Origin: Streptomyces sp. NBC_01306 | GTDB lineage: Bacteria; Actinomycetota; Actinomycetes; Streptomycetales; Streptomycetaceae | DNA length: 64,000 bases | Assembly (NCBI RefSeq): GCF_026340465.1 | Contig: NZ_JAPEPC010000001.1 | Coordinates: 372,001 to 436,000 of the forward strand | Direction of reading: 5' to 3' | Shown here: in pieces, positions 7,421 to 15,419 of the stretch | How the letters are laid out: each line of letters opens with the position of its first letter | How positions within the stretch are numbered: position 1 is the first letter of the stretch | Position numbers and translations under genes: made by a program | Notes under the pieces: generated by a model | The model's input: only the letters and a program-made list of their open reading frames with translations | Database searches by the model: none | Told to the model about the DNA's origin: nothing

Positions 7421-8230
7421 TCAGAGCGGCAGCAGGTCGGGGCGCTTGGCCTCCACATGGTCGCCGGACGACTCGCCGCGGAGCCTGCGGCCTATCCACG
7501 GCACCAGGTGTTCACGGGCCCAGTGGATGTTGTCGCGCCGTACCTCGGCCGAGCCGCGCGGCGGCTCCGGGGGCCACGGCTGGTCCGGGTCCGCGGGTAC
7601 GTCGAGACCGAGCACCTGCGCGGCCCGCAGCGCGACACGCGTGTGGCCCTCGGGCGAGAGATGCAGCCGGTCGTCGTCCCAGGCGCGCCTGTCCTGGATG
7701 GTCTTGAGGGACCACAGGTCGAGCACCGGGGCGCCGTGCCGGGCGGCGATGACCCGCACGTGCTCGTTGTACGTGGCGATCTTGCCGCGCAGATGGCGCA
7801 GGACCGGCACACCGCGGGTGTCGAACCCGGTGGTCACCATGACGGTGCCGACCGAGCCGGTCAGATCGGCGAGCGCCCGCTCGAAGCGCTCGGCCGCGTC
7901 GTCCGGGTCGGAGCCCGGCCGGATGATGTCGTTGCCGCCCGCCGAGAAGCTGACCAGGTCGGGGGCGAGCTCCTTGGCCCGCGGGACCTGCTCCTCGACG
8001 ATCTGGTCGAGGAGGCGTCCGCGCACCGCGAGGTTCGCGTAACGGAAGGTGTGTTCGGGGACGCGGTCGTCCAGGAGTACGGCGAGCCGGTCGGCCCAGC
8101 CGACGAACTTCCCGTCGGGTCCGGGGTCTCCGACTCCCTCGGTGAAGCTGTCGCCGATCGCCGCGTACGACCCGATGATGTCTCTGTTCTTGATTGCCGA
8201 AATTGCCGAATCGTCTGCCACAACGGCCAA
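7421..8230 (-). CDS. SGNH/GDSL-family hydrolase
   Basis: 269 residues with the four SGNH blocks: block I AIGDSFTEG (Ser28), block II Gly in VRGRLLDQI, block III GGND (Asn100), and block V DRLHLSPEGH (Asp188, His191). No signal peptide is evident, so it is probably a cytoplasmic esterase or lipase-like enzyme. TTG 8230 has GAGG seven bases upstream; GTG 8221 is the alternative. Confidence 0.87.
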   Translation of the reverse strand: MAVVADDSAISAIKNRDIIGSYAAIGDSFTEGVGDPGPDGKFVGWADRLAVLLDDRVPEHTFRYANLAVRGRLLDQIVEEQVPRAKELAPDLVSFSAGGNDIIRPGSDPDDAAERFERALADLTGSVGTVMVTTGFDTRGVPVLRHLRGKIATYNEHVRVIAARHGAPVLDLWSLKTIQDRRAWDDDRLHLSPEGHTRVALRAAQVLGLDVPADPDQPWPPEPPRGSAEVRRDNIHWAREHLVPWIGRRLRGESSGDHVEAKRPDLLPL

Positions 8231-8493
8231 TCCTGCACCTCGCGATGTGACCTACGCGACCGTATTAAGGGGGTGACGGGCCGTGAGAAAGGCCACCTGG
8301 GCAGTTTGTCTAAAGACGGAATAAGGGAAGCGTCCGCGCTTCTCCGGGGCACGATGCCTGCATGGCGCACCGATGTCGTATCGTCAAAAATCCAGGGCCG
8401 TTACGACACGGCCGGACGGCCGGTGCCACGGCACTGGTCCACCATGCGCCGACGGCGGCGACCAGCCGCGCCGGCAGGACACCGAGGAGCCCC
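8231..8493. other. 263-bp divergent intergenic region
   Basis: Separates the SGNH hydrolase (minus) from the phosphatase (plus) and must hold both promoters. AT-richer stretches near 8305-8330 and 8380-8400 are plausible promoter positions, but I cannot assign -10/-35 boxes with confidence and see no inverted repeat. Confidence 0.5.
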
Positions 8494-9309
8494 GTGACGC
8501 AGCAACTTCCGCAGGTCCCGTCGGCAGAACCCGAGCTTGCCGGAGTCCGCAACTTCCGCGATGTGGGCGGGCTGCCGACCGTGGACGGACGGCGGGTGCG
8601 GCAGGGCAGGCTGTTCCGCAGCGGTCACCTCGCGCACGCGACCGCCGAGGACGCGGCTTTCCTGTCCTCACTCGGGCTCCACACGATCTTCGACTTCCGC
8701 AACGCCTCCGACGTGGCCCTGGACGGACGGGACGTCGAGCTGGCGGGCGTCCGCAATGTCAACATCCCGCTGACGGACCCGGCGGACGGTTCCCAGTTCT
8801 GGCGCATGGTCAGCGACGGCGATCTGGACCAGCTGCGCCAGGTCCTCTCCGACGACCGGGCCGCGGGCCGGATGGCCAGTTCGTACCGGTCGATCATCAC
8901 CACCAGGACCGCCGAGCACAGCCGGGTGCTGCACGCTCTCGCCGAGGACAGCGTGCCTGCCCTGATGCACTGTGCGGCCGGCAAGGACCGGGCGGGACTC
9001 TCGATAGCGGTGACGCTGCTCGCGGTGGGGGTGGAGCGCGACGCCGTCGAGGCGGACTACCTCAAGTCGAACGACCCCCGGCGGCGCTACCTGTACAAGC
9101 GCAGTGACAAGTCGCCCGACGCGAACTCCGACGAGGTCATGCGGCTGCTGAGCCCGCTCTTCGAGGCCCGCGCCGAGTATCTGGAGATGGCCTTCGCGGC
9201 CATCGACGAGACGTGGGGCACCACCGACCGCTATCTCACCGAGGGTCTGAAGCTCAGCCCGGAGACGCGCGAGAAGCTGCGCGCGCGGCTGCTCGAAGAC
9301 GCCGCCTGA
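8494..9309 (+). CDS. Tyrosine-protein phosphatase (IphP/PTP family)
   Basis: 271 residues. The C-x5-R signature is HCAAGKDRAG, giving catalytic Cys160 and Arg166; the N-terminal GVRNFRDVGGLPT and RLFRSGHLAHAT blocks are typical of the Y_phosphatase3 (IphP-like) family, which dephosphorylates phosphotyrosine or phosphoinositides. Asp in the KDR triplet is the family's usual DRTG position. GTG 8494 is chosen because GAGGAGC lies four bases upstream; an in-frame ATG at 8362 has no such signal. It lies alone between two minus-strand units. Confidence 0.88.
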   Translation: MTQQLPQVPSAEPELAGVRNFRDVGGLPTVDGRRVRQGRLFRSGHLAHATAEDAAFLSSLGLHTIFDFRNASDVALDGRDVELAGVRNVNIPLTDPADGSQFWRMVSDGDLDQLRQVLSDDRAAGRMASSYRSIITTRTAEHSRVLHALAEDSVPALMHCAAGKDRAGLSIAVTLLAVGVERDAVEADYLKSNDPRRRYLYKRSDKSPDANSDEVMRLLSPLFEARAEYLEMAFAAIDETWGTTDRYLTEGLKLSPETREKLRARLLEDAA

Positions 9310-9335
9310 GCCACCGGGCGAGGACGGCCGGACGG

Positions 9336-9515
9336 CTACTGCTGACCGCCGAGCGTGAACAGCAGATAGAGGAAACCGGCGAAGAGGTGGCCCGCCACCA
9401 GATAGGCGAAGAGCCGGATGACGAGCCCCCGGGGGAACTTCTTCTCCTCGCTCGACTTCTCCGGGTGCGCGCTCTCGCGATGCGGCTTCTCCGGGTCTGT
9501 TTCTGTTTCCGGCAT
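9336..9515 (-). CDS. DUF6126-like single-pass membrane protein
   Basis: 59 residues: a charged N-terminal half (KSSEEKKFPRG) and one hydrophobic helix LVIRLFAYLVAGHLFAGFLYLLFTLGG. Genes of this size and shape typically sit immediately downstream of an XRE-cupin regulator in Streptomyces, and that is the case here (regulator stop 9592, gap 76 bp). It may be a sensor partner or effector for that regulator. Family assignment is from length, composition and context; function unknown. Confidence 0.68.
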   Translation of the reverse strand: MPETETDPEKPHRESAHPEKSSEEKKFPRGLVIRLFAYLVAGHLFAGFLYLLFTLGGQQ

Positions 9516-9570
9516 GGTGCGGCCTCTCTTCGGAACGGATCGCGTGCGGGACCGGCCTCAGTGCGGCTCA

Positions 9571-9601
9571 GGGCTCAGTGCAGGACCGGGCTCAGTGCAG
9601 G
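9571..9601. repeat. 17-bp tandem duplication across the XRE-cupin stop codon
   Basis: GGGCTCAGTGCAGG occurs at 9571-9584 and again at 9588-9601 (17-bp period). The stop codon of the regulator (9592-9594) lies in the second copy, and a spare in-frame-independent TGA occurs in the other. Part of a pattern with the repeats at 5363 and 31863. Confidence 0.8.
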
Positions 9602-10158
9602 TCGGGGCTCTGGATCAGGGTGTGCATGAAGAGCAGCTCGGTCCCGCCCCGGGTCGCCGCGGCGATCCGGTGCGGGGTGAGCGAGTCGAAGTGGGCGCTG
9701 TCCCCGGGGTCGAGATCGTGCGCCGCGTCCCCCAGGGTCAGCCGCAGCTTGCCGCTGAGGACGTAGATCCACTCCTCGCCGGGATGGACCCGGACGAGCT
9801 CGCCCTGCGCCCCGTACGGCACTTCCACGCGCAGTGCCTGCATCGCCCGGCCCGGGGAGCCCGCCGTGTGGTACGTCCAGCCGTCGGCCTCGACGGAGTC
9901 CCGGCGGTCGCCCCGGATGATCGGGTCCCGCTCGGGCGGCACCTCGCCGAGCAGCTCGGAGACCGACGTACCGTAGATGCGGGCCAGCGAGAGCAGCATG
10001 GGCAGCGACGGCTGCCGTGCTCCGGTCTCCAGCCGGGAGAGGTGCGCCGGGGAGAGACCGGCCCTGCGGGCGGCGGCCTCCAGCGTGAGCCGTCCTCGCC
10101 GGCGCAGTTCGCGCAGGCGCGGGGCGACATCGGGCAGATCCTCCGCTGGGGTGCTCAT
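9592..10158 (-). CDS. XRE-family regulator with C-terminal cupin
   Basis: About 188 residues from ATG 10158. An N-terminal lambda-repressor-like HTH (RLRELRRRGRLTLEAAARRAGLSPAHLSRLETGARQPSLPMLLSLARIYG, residues 14-63) is joined to a cupin barrel (VHPGEEWIYVLSGKLRLTLGD, PGDSAHFDSLTPHRI). The cupin should bind a small effector or metal. A longer ATG at 10194 would place the N-terminus inside the operator, so I prefer 10158. It follows the hopanoid aminotransferase on the same strand and has its own twin palindromic operator. In Streptomyces hopanoid loci a DNA-binding protein commonly occupies this place. Confidence 0.85.
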   Translation of the reverse strand: MSTPAEDLPDVAPRLRELRRRGRLTLEAAARRAGLSPAHLSRLETGARQPSLPMLLSLARIYGTSVSELLGEVPPERDPIIRGDRRDSVEADGWTYHTAGSPGRAMQALRVEVPYGAQGELVRVHPGEEWIYVLSGKLRLTLGDAAHDLDPGDSAHFDSLTPHRIAAATRGGTELLFMHTLIQSPDLH

Positions 10159-10180
10159 ACCCACCATTGGGACAGCAGAA

Positions 10181-10213
10181 TGCCTCAGAGGCAACTTTCT
10201 TGCCTCTGAGGCA
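10181..10213 (-). promoter_or_regulatory. Twin palindromic operator TGCCTC-N-GAGGCA
   Basis: TGCCTCAGAGGCA (10181-10193) and TGCCTCTGAGGCA (10201-10213) are each palindromes around one central base; their centres are 20 bp apart, two helical turns. Together they form a 14+14 bp perfect inverted repeat. The site lies 22 bp upstream of the XRE-cupin start and 15 bp past the aminotransferase stop, so it most likely autoregulates the XRE-cupin/membrane-protein pair. Confidence 0.82.
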
Positions 10214-10228
10214 AAAAGCCGTCGGCCC

Positions 10229-11626
10229 TCAGCGGTTGGCGACCGCCTGCTTCACCAGGGTCCGCCCGAAGTCCCACATGAGTCCGCCACCGCCGTGCGC
10301 GTCGTCCATGACAGCGGTGAACGCCTCGACGAAGCGGTCCACGTCCGCCTCACCGATGACCAGCGGCGGGATCAGTTTGATCACTTCCAGATGGTCCCCG
10401 GAGACCTGGGTGAGGATGCGGTGCTTCTGGAGCAGCGGTACGACGACCATCTGCGCGAAGAGCCCCTTGCGGGCCGCCTGGAGCATGGTCCACCGGCTGC
10501 GGAGCTTCAGCGACGTGGGGCGGCCGAACTCGATGCCGATCATCAGCCCCCGGCCGCGTACGTCGTGGAGCAGCTCGTACCGGGGAATCAGCGCGGCCAG
10601 CCGGGACTTCAGCAGCTCGCCGGTCGTGCGGGCGTGGGCGACGGTCTCCTCGTCCTCCATCACCGAAAGCACGGCGAGCCCGGCGGCCATCGCCTGGGCG
10701 TTGGAGCCGAAGCTCGCCGAGTGGACCAGCACCCGGTCCATGGACGAGTAGACCTTCTTGAAGATCCAGTCCTTGCCCAGGGTCGCGCTGACCGGTACGT
10801 ACCCGCCGGAGAGCGACTTGGCCACACAGACCAGGTCCGGCTCGACGCCCTCCTCGTGCTGGTAGGCGTAGAAGTCACCGGTCCGCCCGAGTCCCGTCTG
10901 CACCTCGTCGGCGATCAGCAGGGCCTTGTGCCGGTGCAGCAGCTCCTGGGCCGCCCGCAGGAAGCCGGGCGGGGACTCCAGGACCCCCTTGCCCTGGATC
11001 GGCTCGACCACGAAGCCCGCCACGTCCCCGCGCTTCAACTCGCGTTCCAGCGCGGCCAGATCACCCATGCTGATCGCCGTGTCGGGCAGCAGCGGTGCGA
11101 ATCCGTCCCGGAAGCCGTCCTCGCCGTTGACCGAGAGCGAGCCGGTCGTCAGCCCGTGGAAGGCGTGCGAGCAGTAGAGGATCCTGGGCTTCCCTGTGGC
11201 GTACCTGGCGAACTTCAGCGCCGTCTCGACGGCTTCCGTACCGCTGTTGCCGAAGAACACCCGGTCCAGGTGCGGCGAGTGGGCCAGCAGCTTCTCGGCG
11301 AGCAGGCCGGGCAGCGGCTGGCAGTCGAAGCGGGTCAGGTCGGCGAGCGAGGCGTCCAGGACGTCATGCAGCGCCTTGCGGACGACCGGATGGTGCCGGC
11401 CGAGCCCCATGACCCCGAAGCCCGCGAGCATGTCGAGGTAGTCGTTGCCGTCCGCGTCCCAGAAGTGGGCGCCCTCGGCACGCTCGTAGACGTTGTCGAA
11501 GCCGATGGTGTGCAGCATTCTCGGCAGCTGGTGGTTGAGGTACCGGGTGTGCAGCTCGTAGCGCTCGGCACCTCGTTCGGCCAGCAGGGTCGTCAGGTCG
11601 AAACCCTTGGGTGCGCCTTCCGTCAT
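10229..11626 (-). CDS. Class III aminotransferase of the hopanoid locus
   Basis: 465 residues, PLP fold type [17 protein letters not shown] (127-142) is the phosphate-binding region, [13 protein letters not shown] contains the pyridine-N Asp240, and [11 protein letters not shown] provides the Schiff-base Lys270. It resembles acetylornithine/ornithine-type aminotransferases. In hopanoid pathways such an enzyme (HpnO-like) installs the C-35 amino group of aminobacteriohopanetriol; here the role is inferred from context. Its ATG overlaps the dxs stop (ATGA), so the two are co-translated. Confidence 0.85.
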   Translation of the reverse strand: MTEGAPKGFDLTTLLAERGAERYELHTRYLNHQLPRMLHTIGFDNVYERAEGAHFWDADGNDYLDMLAGFGVMGLGRHHPVVRKALHDVLDASLADLTRFDCQPLPGLLAEKLLAHSPHLDRVFFGNSGTEAVETALKFARYATGKPRILYCSHAFHGLTTGSLSVNGEDGFRDGFAPLLPDTAISMGDLAALERELKRGDVAGFVVEPIQGKGVLESPPGFLRAAQELLHRHKALLIADEVQTGLGRTGDFYAYQHEEGVEPDLVCVAKSLSGGYVPVSATLGKDWIFKKVYSSMDRVLVHSASFGSNAQAMAAGLAVLSVMEDEETVAHARTTGELLKSRLAALIPRYELLHDVRGRGLMIGIEFGRPTSLKLRSRWTMLQAARKGLFAQMVVVPLLQKHRILTQVSGDHLEVIKLIPPLVIGEADVDRFVEAFTAVMDDAHGGGGLMWDFGRTLVKQAVANR

Positions 11627-13503
11627 TCCGTCTTCTCCTTGGCTTTCAGGGCGGCGCTGATCCGTCCTGCGATCTCGACGGGCGTGAGCCCGATGTCGGC
11701 CAGCACTTCGGCACGTTTGGCGTGCGGGAGGAACTGCTCGGGGATTCCGAAGGTCCGCAGCGGTACGTCGACCCCGGCGTCCCGCAGCGCCTGGCCGACC
11801 GCCGAACCCACGCCGCCGCTGCGGCTGTTGTCCTCGGCGACCGCGACCAGCCGGTGTCCGGCGGCGAGTTCGGGGAGTTCGGCGTCCACCGGTTTGACCC
11901 AGCGCGGGTCGACGACCGTGCAGCCGACGCCGCCGCCTTCGAGGAGTTCGGCCGCCTGCAGGCAGACCGGGGCGAGCACCCCGACGGCGACCAGCAGCAC
12001 CTGGGGCCGGTCCGCCCGGTGCAGTACGTCCATACCGCCGACCCGGCCGACCGCCGGGAGCGGCTCGCCCACCGACTCCTTGGGGAAGCGCAGTACGGTC
12101 GGCGCGTCGTCCACGTCGACCGCCTCCCGCAGCTGGGCACGGAGCTGGTCGGCGTCCCGGGGCGCGGCTATCCGCAGTCCCGGTACGGCCTGGAGGACGG
12201 ACATGTCCCACATGCCGTTGTGCGAGGGCCCGTCGGGGCCGGTGACCCCGGCCCGGTCGAGGACGAACGTCACCCCGCACCGGTGCAGGGCCACGTCCAT
12301 CAGGAGCTGGTCGAGTGCCCGGTTGAGGAAGGTCGCGTACACGGCGACCACCGGGTGCAGACCACCGGTGGCGAGTCCGGCGGCCGAGACCGCCGCGTGC
12401 TGTTCGGCGATCCCGACGTCCCAGACGCGGTCGGGGAAGCGCTCGGCGAACTCGGTGAGGCCGACCGGGTGCAGCATCGCCGCCGTGATGGCGACGACAT
12501 CGGGGCGTTCGGCTCCGATCGCGGCGATCTCGGCGCCGAACACCGAGGTCCAGGAGGGTCCGCCGGGCGGGGCGAGCGGGGCGCAGGTCAGCGGGTCCAT
12601 GACGCTGACGGTGTGGAAGCGGTCCGCTTCGTCCTCCAGCGCGGGCCGGTAGCCGCGCCCCTTCTCGGTGAGGCAGTGGACGAGCACAGGACCGTGGAAG
12701 CGCTTGGCCCGGTTCAGTGCCGACTGCACGGCCGCCAGGTCGTGCCCGTCGACCGGGCCGACGTACTTCAGCCCCAGGTCCTCGAACATGCCCTGCGGTG
12801 CGAAGGCGTCCTTGAACCCCTTCTTCGCGCCGTGCAGCGACTCGTACAGCGGCTGTCCCACGACGGGGGCCGCCCGGAGCACGTCCTTGCCCCAGGCGAG
12901 GGCCCGCTCGTAGCCGTCGGTCGTGCGGAGGGTGGCGAAGTGGTTGGCCAGGCCGCCGATCGTCGGGCCGTACGAGCGGCCGTTGTCGTTCACGACGATG
13001 ATCAGCGGGCGGTCCCTGGCGGCCGCGATGTTGTTGAGCGCCTCCCAGGCCATGCCGCCGGTGAGCGCGCCGTCACCGATCACGGCGACCACATGGCCGG
13101 TCCTGCCGAGCACCTCGTTGGCCTTGGCGAGGCCGTCGGCCCAGCCCAGCACCGTCGAGGCGTGCGAGTTCTCGATGACGTCGTGCTCGGACTCCTCGCG
13201 GGAGGGGTAGCCGGAGAGGCCGCCCTTGCTGCGCAGTTTGGAGAAGTCCTGCCGGCCGGTGAGCAGCTTGTGCACATAGCTCTGGTGGCCGGTGTCCCAC
13301 AGGATGCGGTCGACGGGTGAGTCGAAGACCCGGTGCAGCGCGACGGCGAGTTCGACCACCCCCAGGTTCGGCCCCAGGTGTCCCCCGGTCCTGGCTACCG
13401 CCTGGATCAGGAACTCCCTTATTTCTACGGCCAGTTCACCGAGTTCCGCCTCGGCGAGCGCCTTCAGGTCGTGCGGTCCCCGGATATTCTCCAAGATCGA
13501 CAC
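11623..13503 (-). CDS. dxs: 1-Deoxy-D-xylulose-5-phosphate synthase
   Basis: 626 residues, full length. Thiamine-diphosphate motif GDGALTGG starts at 143 and ends with [19 protein letters not shown] (72-84), HNGMWDMS and the C-terminal transketolase domain ([15 protein letters not shown]) are present. It condenses pyruvate and glyceraldehyde-3-phosphate, the first step of the MEP route to IPP/DMAPP. Streptomyces often carry a second dxs inside the hopanoid cluster, and this is presumably that copy. A 243-bp structured gap separates it from hpnH, where other Streptomyces carry ispG. Confidence 0.95.
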   Translation of the reverse strand: MSILENIRGPHDLKALAEAELGELAVEIREFLIQAVARTGGHLGPNLGVVELAVALHRVFDSPVDRILWDTGHQSYVHKLLTGRQDFSKLRSKGGLSGYPSREESEHDVIENSHASTVLGWADGLAKANEVLGRTGHVVAVIGDGALTGGMAWEALNNIAAARDRPLIIVVNDNGRSYGPTIGGLANHFATLRTTDGYERALAWGKDVLRAAPVVGQPLYESLHGAKKGFKDAFAPQGMFEDLGLKYVGPVDGHDLAAVQSALNRAKRFHGPVLVHCLTEKGRGYRPALEDEADRFHTVSVMDPLTCAPLAPPGGPSWTSVFGAEIAAIGAERPDVVAITAAMLHPVGLTEFAERFPDRVWDVGIAEQHAAVSAAGLATGGLHPVVAVYATFLNRALDQLLMDVALHRCGVTFVLDRAGVTGPDGPSHNGMWDMSVLQAVPGLRIAAPRDADQLRAQLREAVDVDDAPTVLRFPKESVGEPLPAVGRVGGMDVLHRADRPQVLLVAVGVLAPVCLQAAELLEGGGVGCTVVDPRWVKPVDAELPELAAGHRLVAVAEDNSRSGGVGSAVGQALRDAGVDVPLRTFGIPEQFLPHAKRAEVLADIGLTPVEIAGRISAALKAKEKTE

Positions 13504-13611
13504 GCTCAGGCCCCCTCTCGGATTTTGTATCGCTCACACATCCGGTGCCGGTCGGTGACGGAGCCGGCGCCCGGGTCATCGACAGCACCGGAACCGGCGC
13601 GTACGCGCCTG

Positions 13612-13665
13612 AGAGCCTTTCGGCCGGCCTCTGATCGGGCGATCGAAGGTCACCCGAAAGGCTCT
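13612..13665. repeat. 12-bp perfect inverted repeat upstream of dxs
   Basis: AGAGCCTTTCGG (13612-13623) and CCGAAAGGCTCT (13654-13665) are exact complements flanking a 30-base loop that itself contains a GATCGGGCGATC self-complementary core. It lies 110-160 bp upstream of the dxs start codon in transcription direction; it could be an RNA structure or a protein site. Confidence 0.7.
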
Positions 13666-13668
13666 ACG

Positions 13669-13704
13669 GCCGCCGGCCCGACCTGGACAGGTCGGGCCGG
13701 CGGC
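13669..13704 (-). terminator. 17-bp hairpin after hpnH
   Basis: The arms 13669-13685 and 13688-13704 are exact complements (core CCGGCCCGACCTG / CAGGTCGGGCCGG) with a two-base centre, one of the strongest hairpins in the window. It is 43 bases beyond the hpnH stop and probably ends or attenuates the upstream hopanoid transcript before dxs. Confidence 0.72.
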
Positions 13705-13746
13705 TCGGGGAGCCCGGGTGCGGCAGGCTCTCCTGCGACCGTCACG

Positions 13747-14769
13747 TCACCCGCGGTTTCCTGAAACCGTCTCGCGGGCGGCCCGGATGGTCTCCTTGAG
13801 GGAGCTCATCGTGGCGAGTACGGCAGTCGGCTCGTAACCGCAGTGCGCCATGCAGTTGGCACAGCGGTCGTCCTTGCCCCGGCCGTACTTGTCCCAGTCG
13901 GTCTTCTCGACCAGCTCCTTGTACGTGGGGACATACCCGTCGTTCATCAGATAGCAGGGGCGCTGCCAGCCGAAGAGCGAGTAGTTGGGAATGGCCCACG
14001 CGGTGCAGGGGAAGTCCACCTTGCCTTCCAGGAAGTCCAGGAAGAGCGGCGAGTGGTTCAGGCGCCAGCGGCCCCTGTTCCCGCCGGCGAAGGACTTCTT
14101 GAAGAGTTCCCGGGTCTGTTCGACCCCCAGGAAGTGCTCCTGGTCCGGGGCCTTCTCGTAGGCATAGGCGGGCGAGATCATCATCTCGTCCACCTCCAGA
14201 TCGTCATTGAGGTAGTTGAGCACCTCGATGATGTTCTGCGGGGTGTCCGTGTTGAAGAAGGTGGAGTTGGTCGTGACGCGGAAACCGCGCCTCTTGGCCT
14301 CCTTGATCGCCTCCACGGCTTCGTCGAACACTCCCTCCTTCGCCACCGACTCGTCGTGCCGCTCGCGCAGCCCGTCGATGTGCACGGTGAACGCGAAGTA
14401 GGGCGAAGGCGTGAACTTGTCCATCTTCTTGCGCATCAGCATCGCGTTGGTGCAAAGGAAGACATATTTCTTCTTTGCCACCAGCTGGCGCACGATTTCA
14501 TGGATCTGCGGGTGCATGAGGGGCTCACCACCCGCGATGGAAACCATCGGAGCACCCGATTCAAGGACGGCCCCCACTGCCTGCGCCACCGGCATGCGCT
14601 GCTTGAGCACTCCCGCCGGATGCTGGATCTTCCCGCAGCCCTCACATGCGAGGTTGCACGCGAAGAGCGGCTCCAGCTCGACGATCAACGGGAACTTCTC
14701 ACGCTTGCGGAGCTTCTGTTCGAAGAGATACGTCCCGACCCTGATGGTCTGACGGAGCGGCATGGCCAT
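13747..14769 (-). CDS. hpnH: Adenosyl-hopene transferase HpnH (radical SAM)
   Basis: 340 residues. The radical-SAM cluster motif is CNLACEGC (Cys38, Cys42, Cys45), followed by the GGEP motif in VSIAGGEPLMHP. The C-terminus has the cysteine-rich DUF3463 region (DDRCANCMAHCGYE). HpnH adds a 5'-deoxyadenosyl group to diploptene/hopene, the first step of side-chain extension. GGAGGTGA lies 5 bases before the ATG. Its start is 5 bp from the hpnG stop. Confidence 0.95.
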   Translation of the reverse strand: MAMPLRQTIRVGTYLFEQKLRKREKFPLIVELEPLFACNLACEGCGKIQHPAGVLKQRMPVAQAVGAVLESGAPMVSIAGGEPLMHPQIHEIVRQLVAKKKYVFLCTNAMLMRKKMDKFTPSPYFAFTVHIDGLRERHDESVAKEGVFDEAVEAIKEAKRRGFRVTTNSTFFNTDTPQNIIEVLNYLNDDLEVDEMMISPAYAYEKAPDQEHFLGVEQTRELFKKSFAGGNRGRWRLNHSPLFLDFLEGKVDFPCTAWAIPNYSLFGWQRPCYLMNDGYVPTYKELVEKTDWDKYGRGKDDRCANCMAHCGYEPTAVLATMSSLKETIRAARETVSGNRG

Positions 14770-14774
14770 CTAGC

Positions 14775-15419
14775 TCACCTCCTGGGGAGCAGCAAAGAAC
14801 GGTGCCATTCATAGAAAGCTGGAAGGACGGCACGGAGTACGCGGAAGGCCGATATTCCACCGCGTACCGTCCCAATACGGACGAGTTCATGTTCTGGAGC
14901 GTCCACGACCACTCGTACGGCCGCAACCGGGCGGGGCCCGGTCCGTACAGCACTCCAGAGCGTCGCCGCGGATTCCATGTCCACGGCGATCGCCCCTGTG
15001 GCACGCAGCTCGGCCCTTTCGTGGCCGCGTACAACATGGTCTGACCCGGTCAGCGGACCGGTGTGCACAGTACGCCCGGGCAGGGCGGCGGCGAGTGCTT
15101 TTGCGAGCACCTCGGTGCCCACGCAGGCGGTGGCGCCCCTGCTGTCCCTGGTCTCATCGGCGACGATCACATCACCCGGATGCATTCCGGGTGCGAGACC
15201 GGCGCAGAAGCCGGAAGCGATCACGGCGGACTCCCGCGAGGGGAGCTCACCGAGTGTGCGGGTGACGGCGTACGCGGCCGCCTCGGGCCCCATGCCCGTA
15301 CGGAGTACGGTCACCGGGCCCGGTGCGCCGCCGCGGCGGCCGCCCGTGCGCAGGGCGAACCGCTCGATGCCCAGCGCACAGGCGATCAGCAGCGGGGCGC
15401 TGTCCGGAGCCTCGGTCAT
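14775..15419 (-). CDS. hpnG: Adenosylhopane nucleosidase/phosphorylase HpnG
   Basis: 214 residues of the purine/nucleoside phosphorylase (PNP_UDP) superfamily: an N-terminal IACALGIERFAL, RTGMGPEAAAYAVTR, the glycine-rich SGFCAGLAPGMHPGDVIVAD, and the ribose/phosphate-site Met-Glu in AVDMESAATLW. HpnG removes adenine from adenosylhopane to give ribosylhopane (or its phosphate). The start overlaps the shc stop (TGATG), and hpnH follows at 5 bp, consistent with the two enzymes acting in sequence. Confidence 0.92.
   Translation of the reverse strand: MTEAPDSAPLLIACALGIERFALRTGGRRGGAPGPVTVLRTGMGPEAAAYAVTRTLGELPSRESAVIASGFCAGLAPGMHPGDVIVADETRDSRGATACVGTEVLAKALAAALPGRTVHTGPLTGSDHVVRGHERAELRATGAIAVDMESAATLWSAVRTGPRPVAAVRVVVDAPEHELVRIGTVRGGISAFRVLRAVLPAFYEWHRSLLLPRR

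Larger units (their letters stand above)
13504..13746 (-). other. Structured intergenic region between hpnH and dxs
   Basis: Read in the direction of transcription this gap holds, after hpnH: a small hairpin (GCAGG/CCTGC near 13722-13736), a 17-bp hairpin (13669-13704), then a 12-bp stem with a 30-base loop (13612-13665), then about 110 bases to the dxs start. The GGCTCTC segment could pair either with the small hairpin or with the 12-bp stem. It may combine an hpnH terminator with a leader for dxs. Partial likeness to a glycine riboswitch end is not sufficient for a call. Confidence 0.5.

Noticed and set aside
9977..12652. 891-codon plus-strand open frame opposite dxs and the aminotransferase
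   Set aside because: It runs antisense to two clearly recognised genes; high GC produces such long frames. Its translation is low-complexity and unlike any protein family.
13504..13746. Glycine riboswitch upstream of dxs
   Set aside because: GGAGAG and CTCTCAGGC pieces resemble the aptamer ends, but the conserved CACCGAAGG core is missing and the gene context is wrong.
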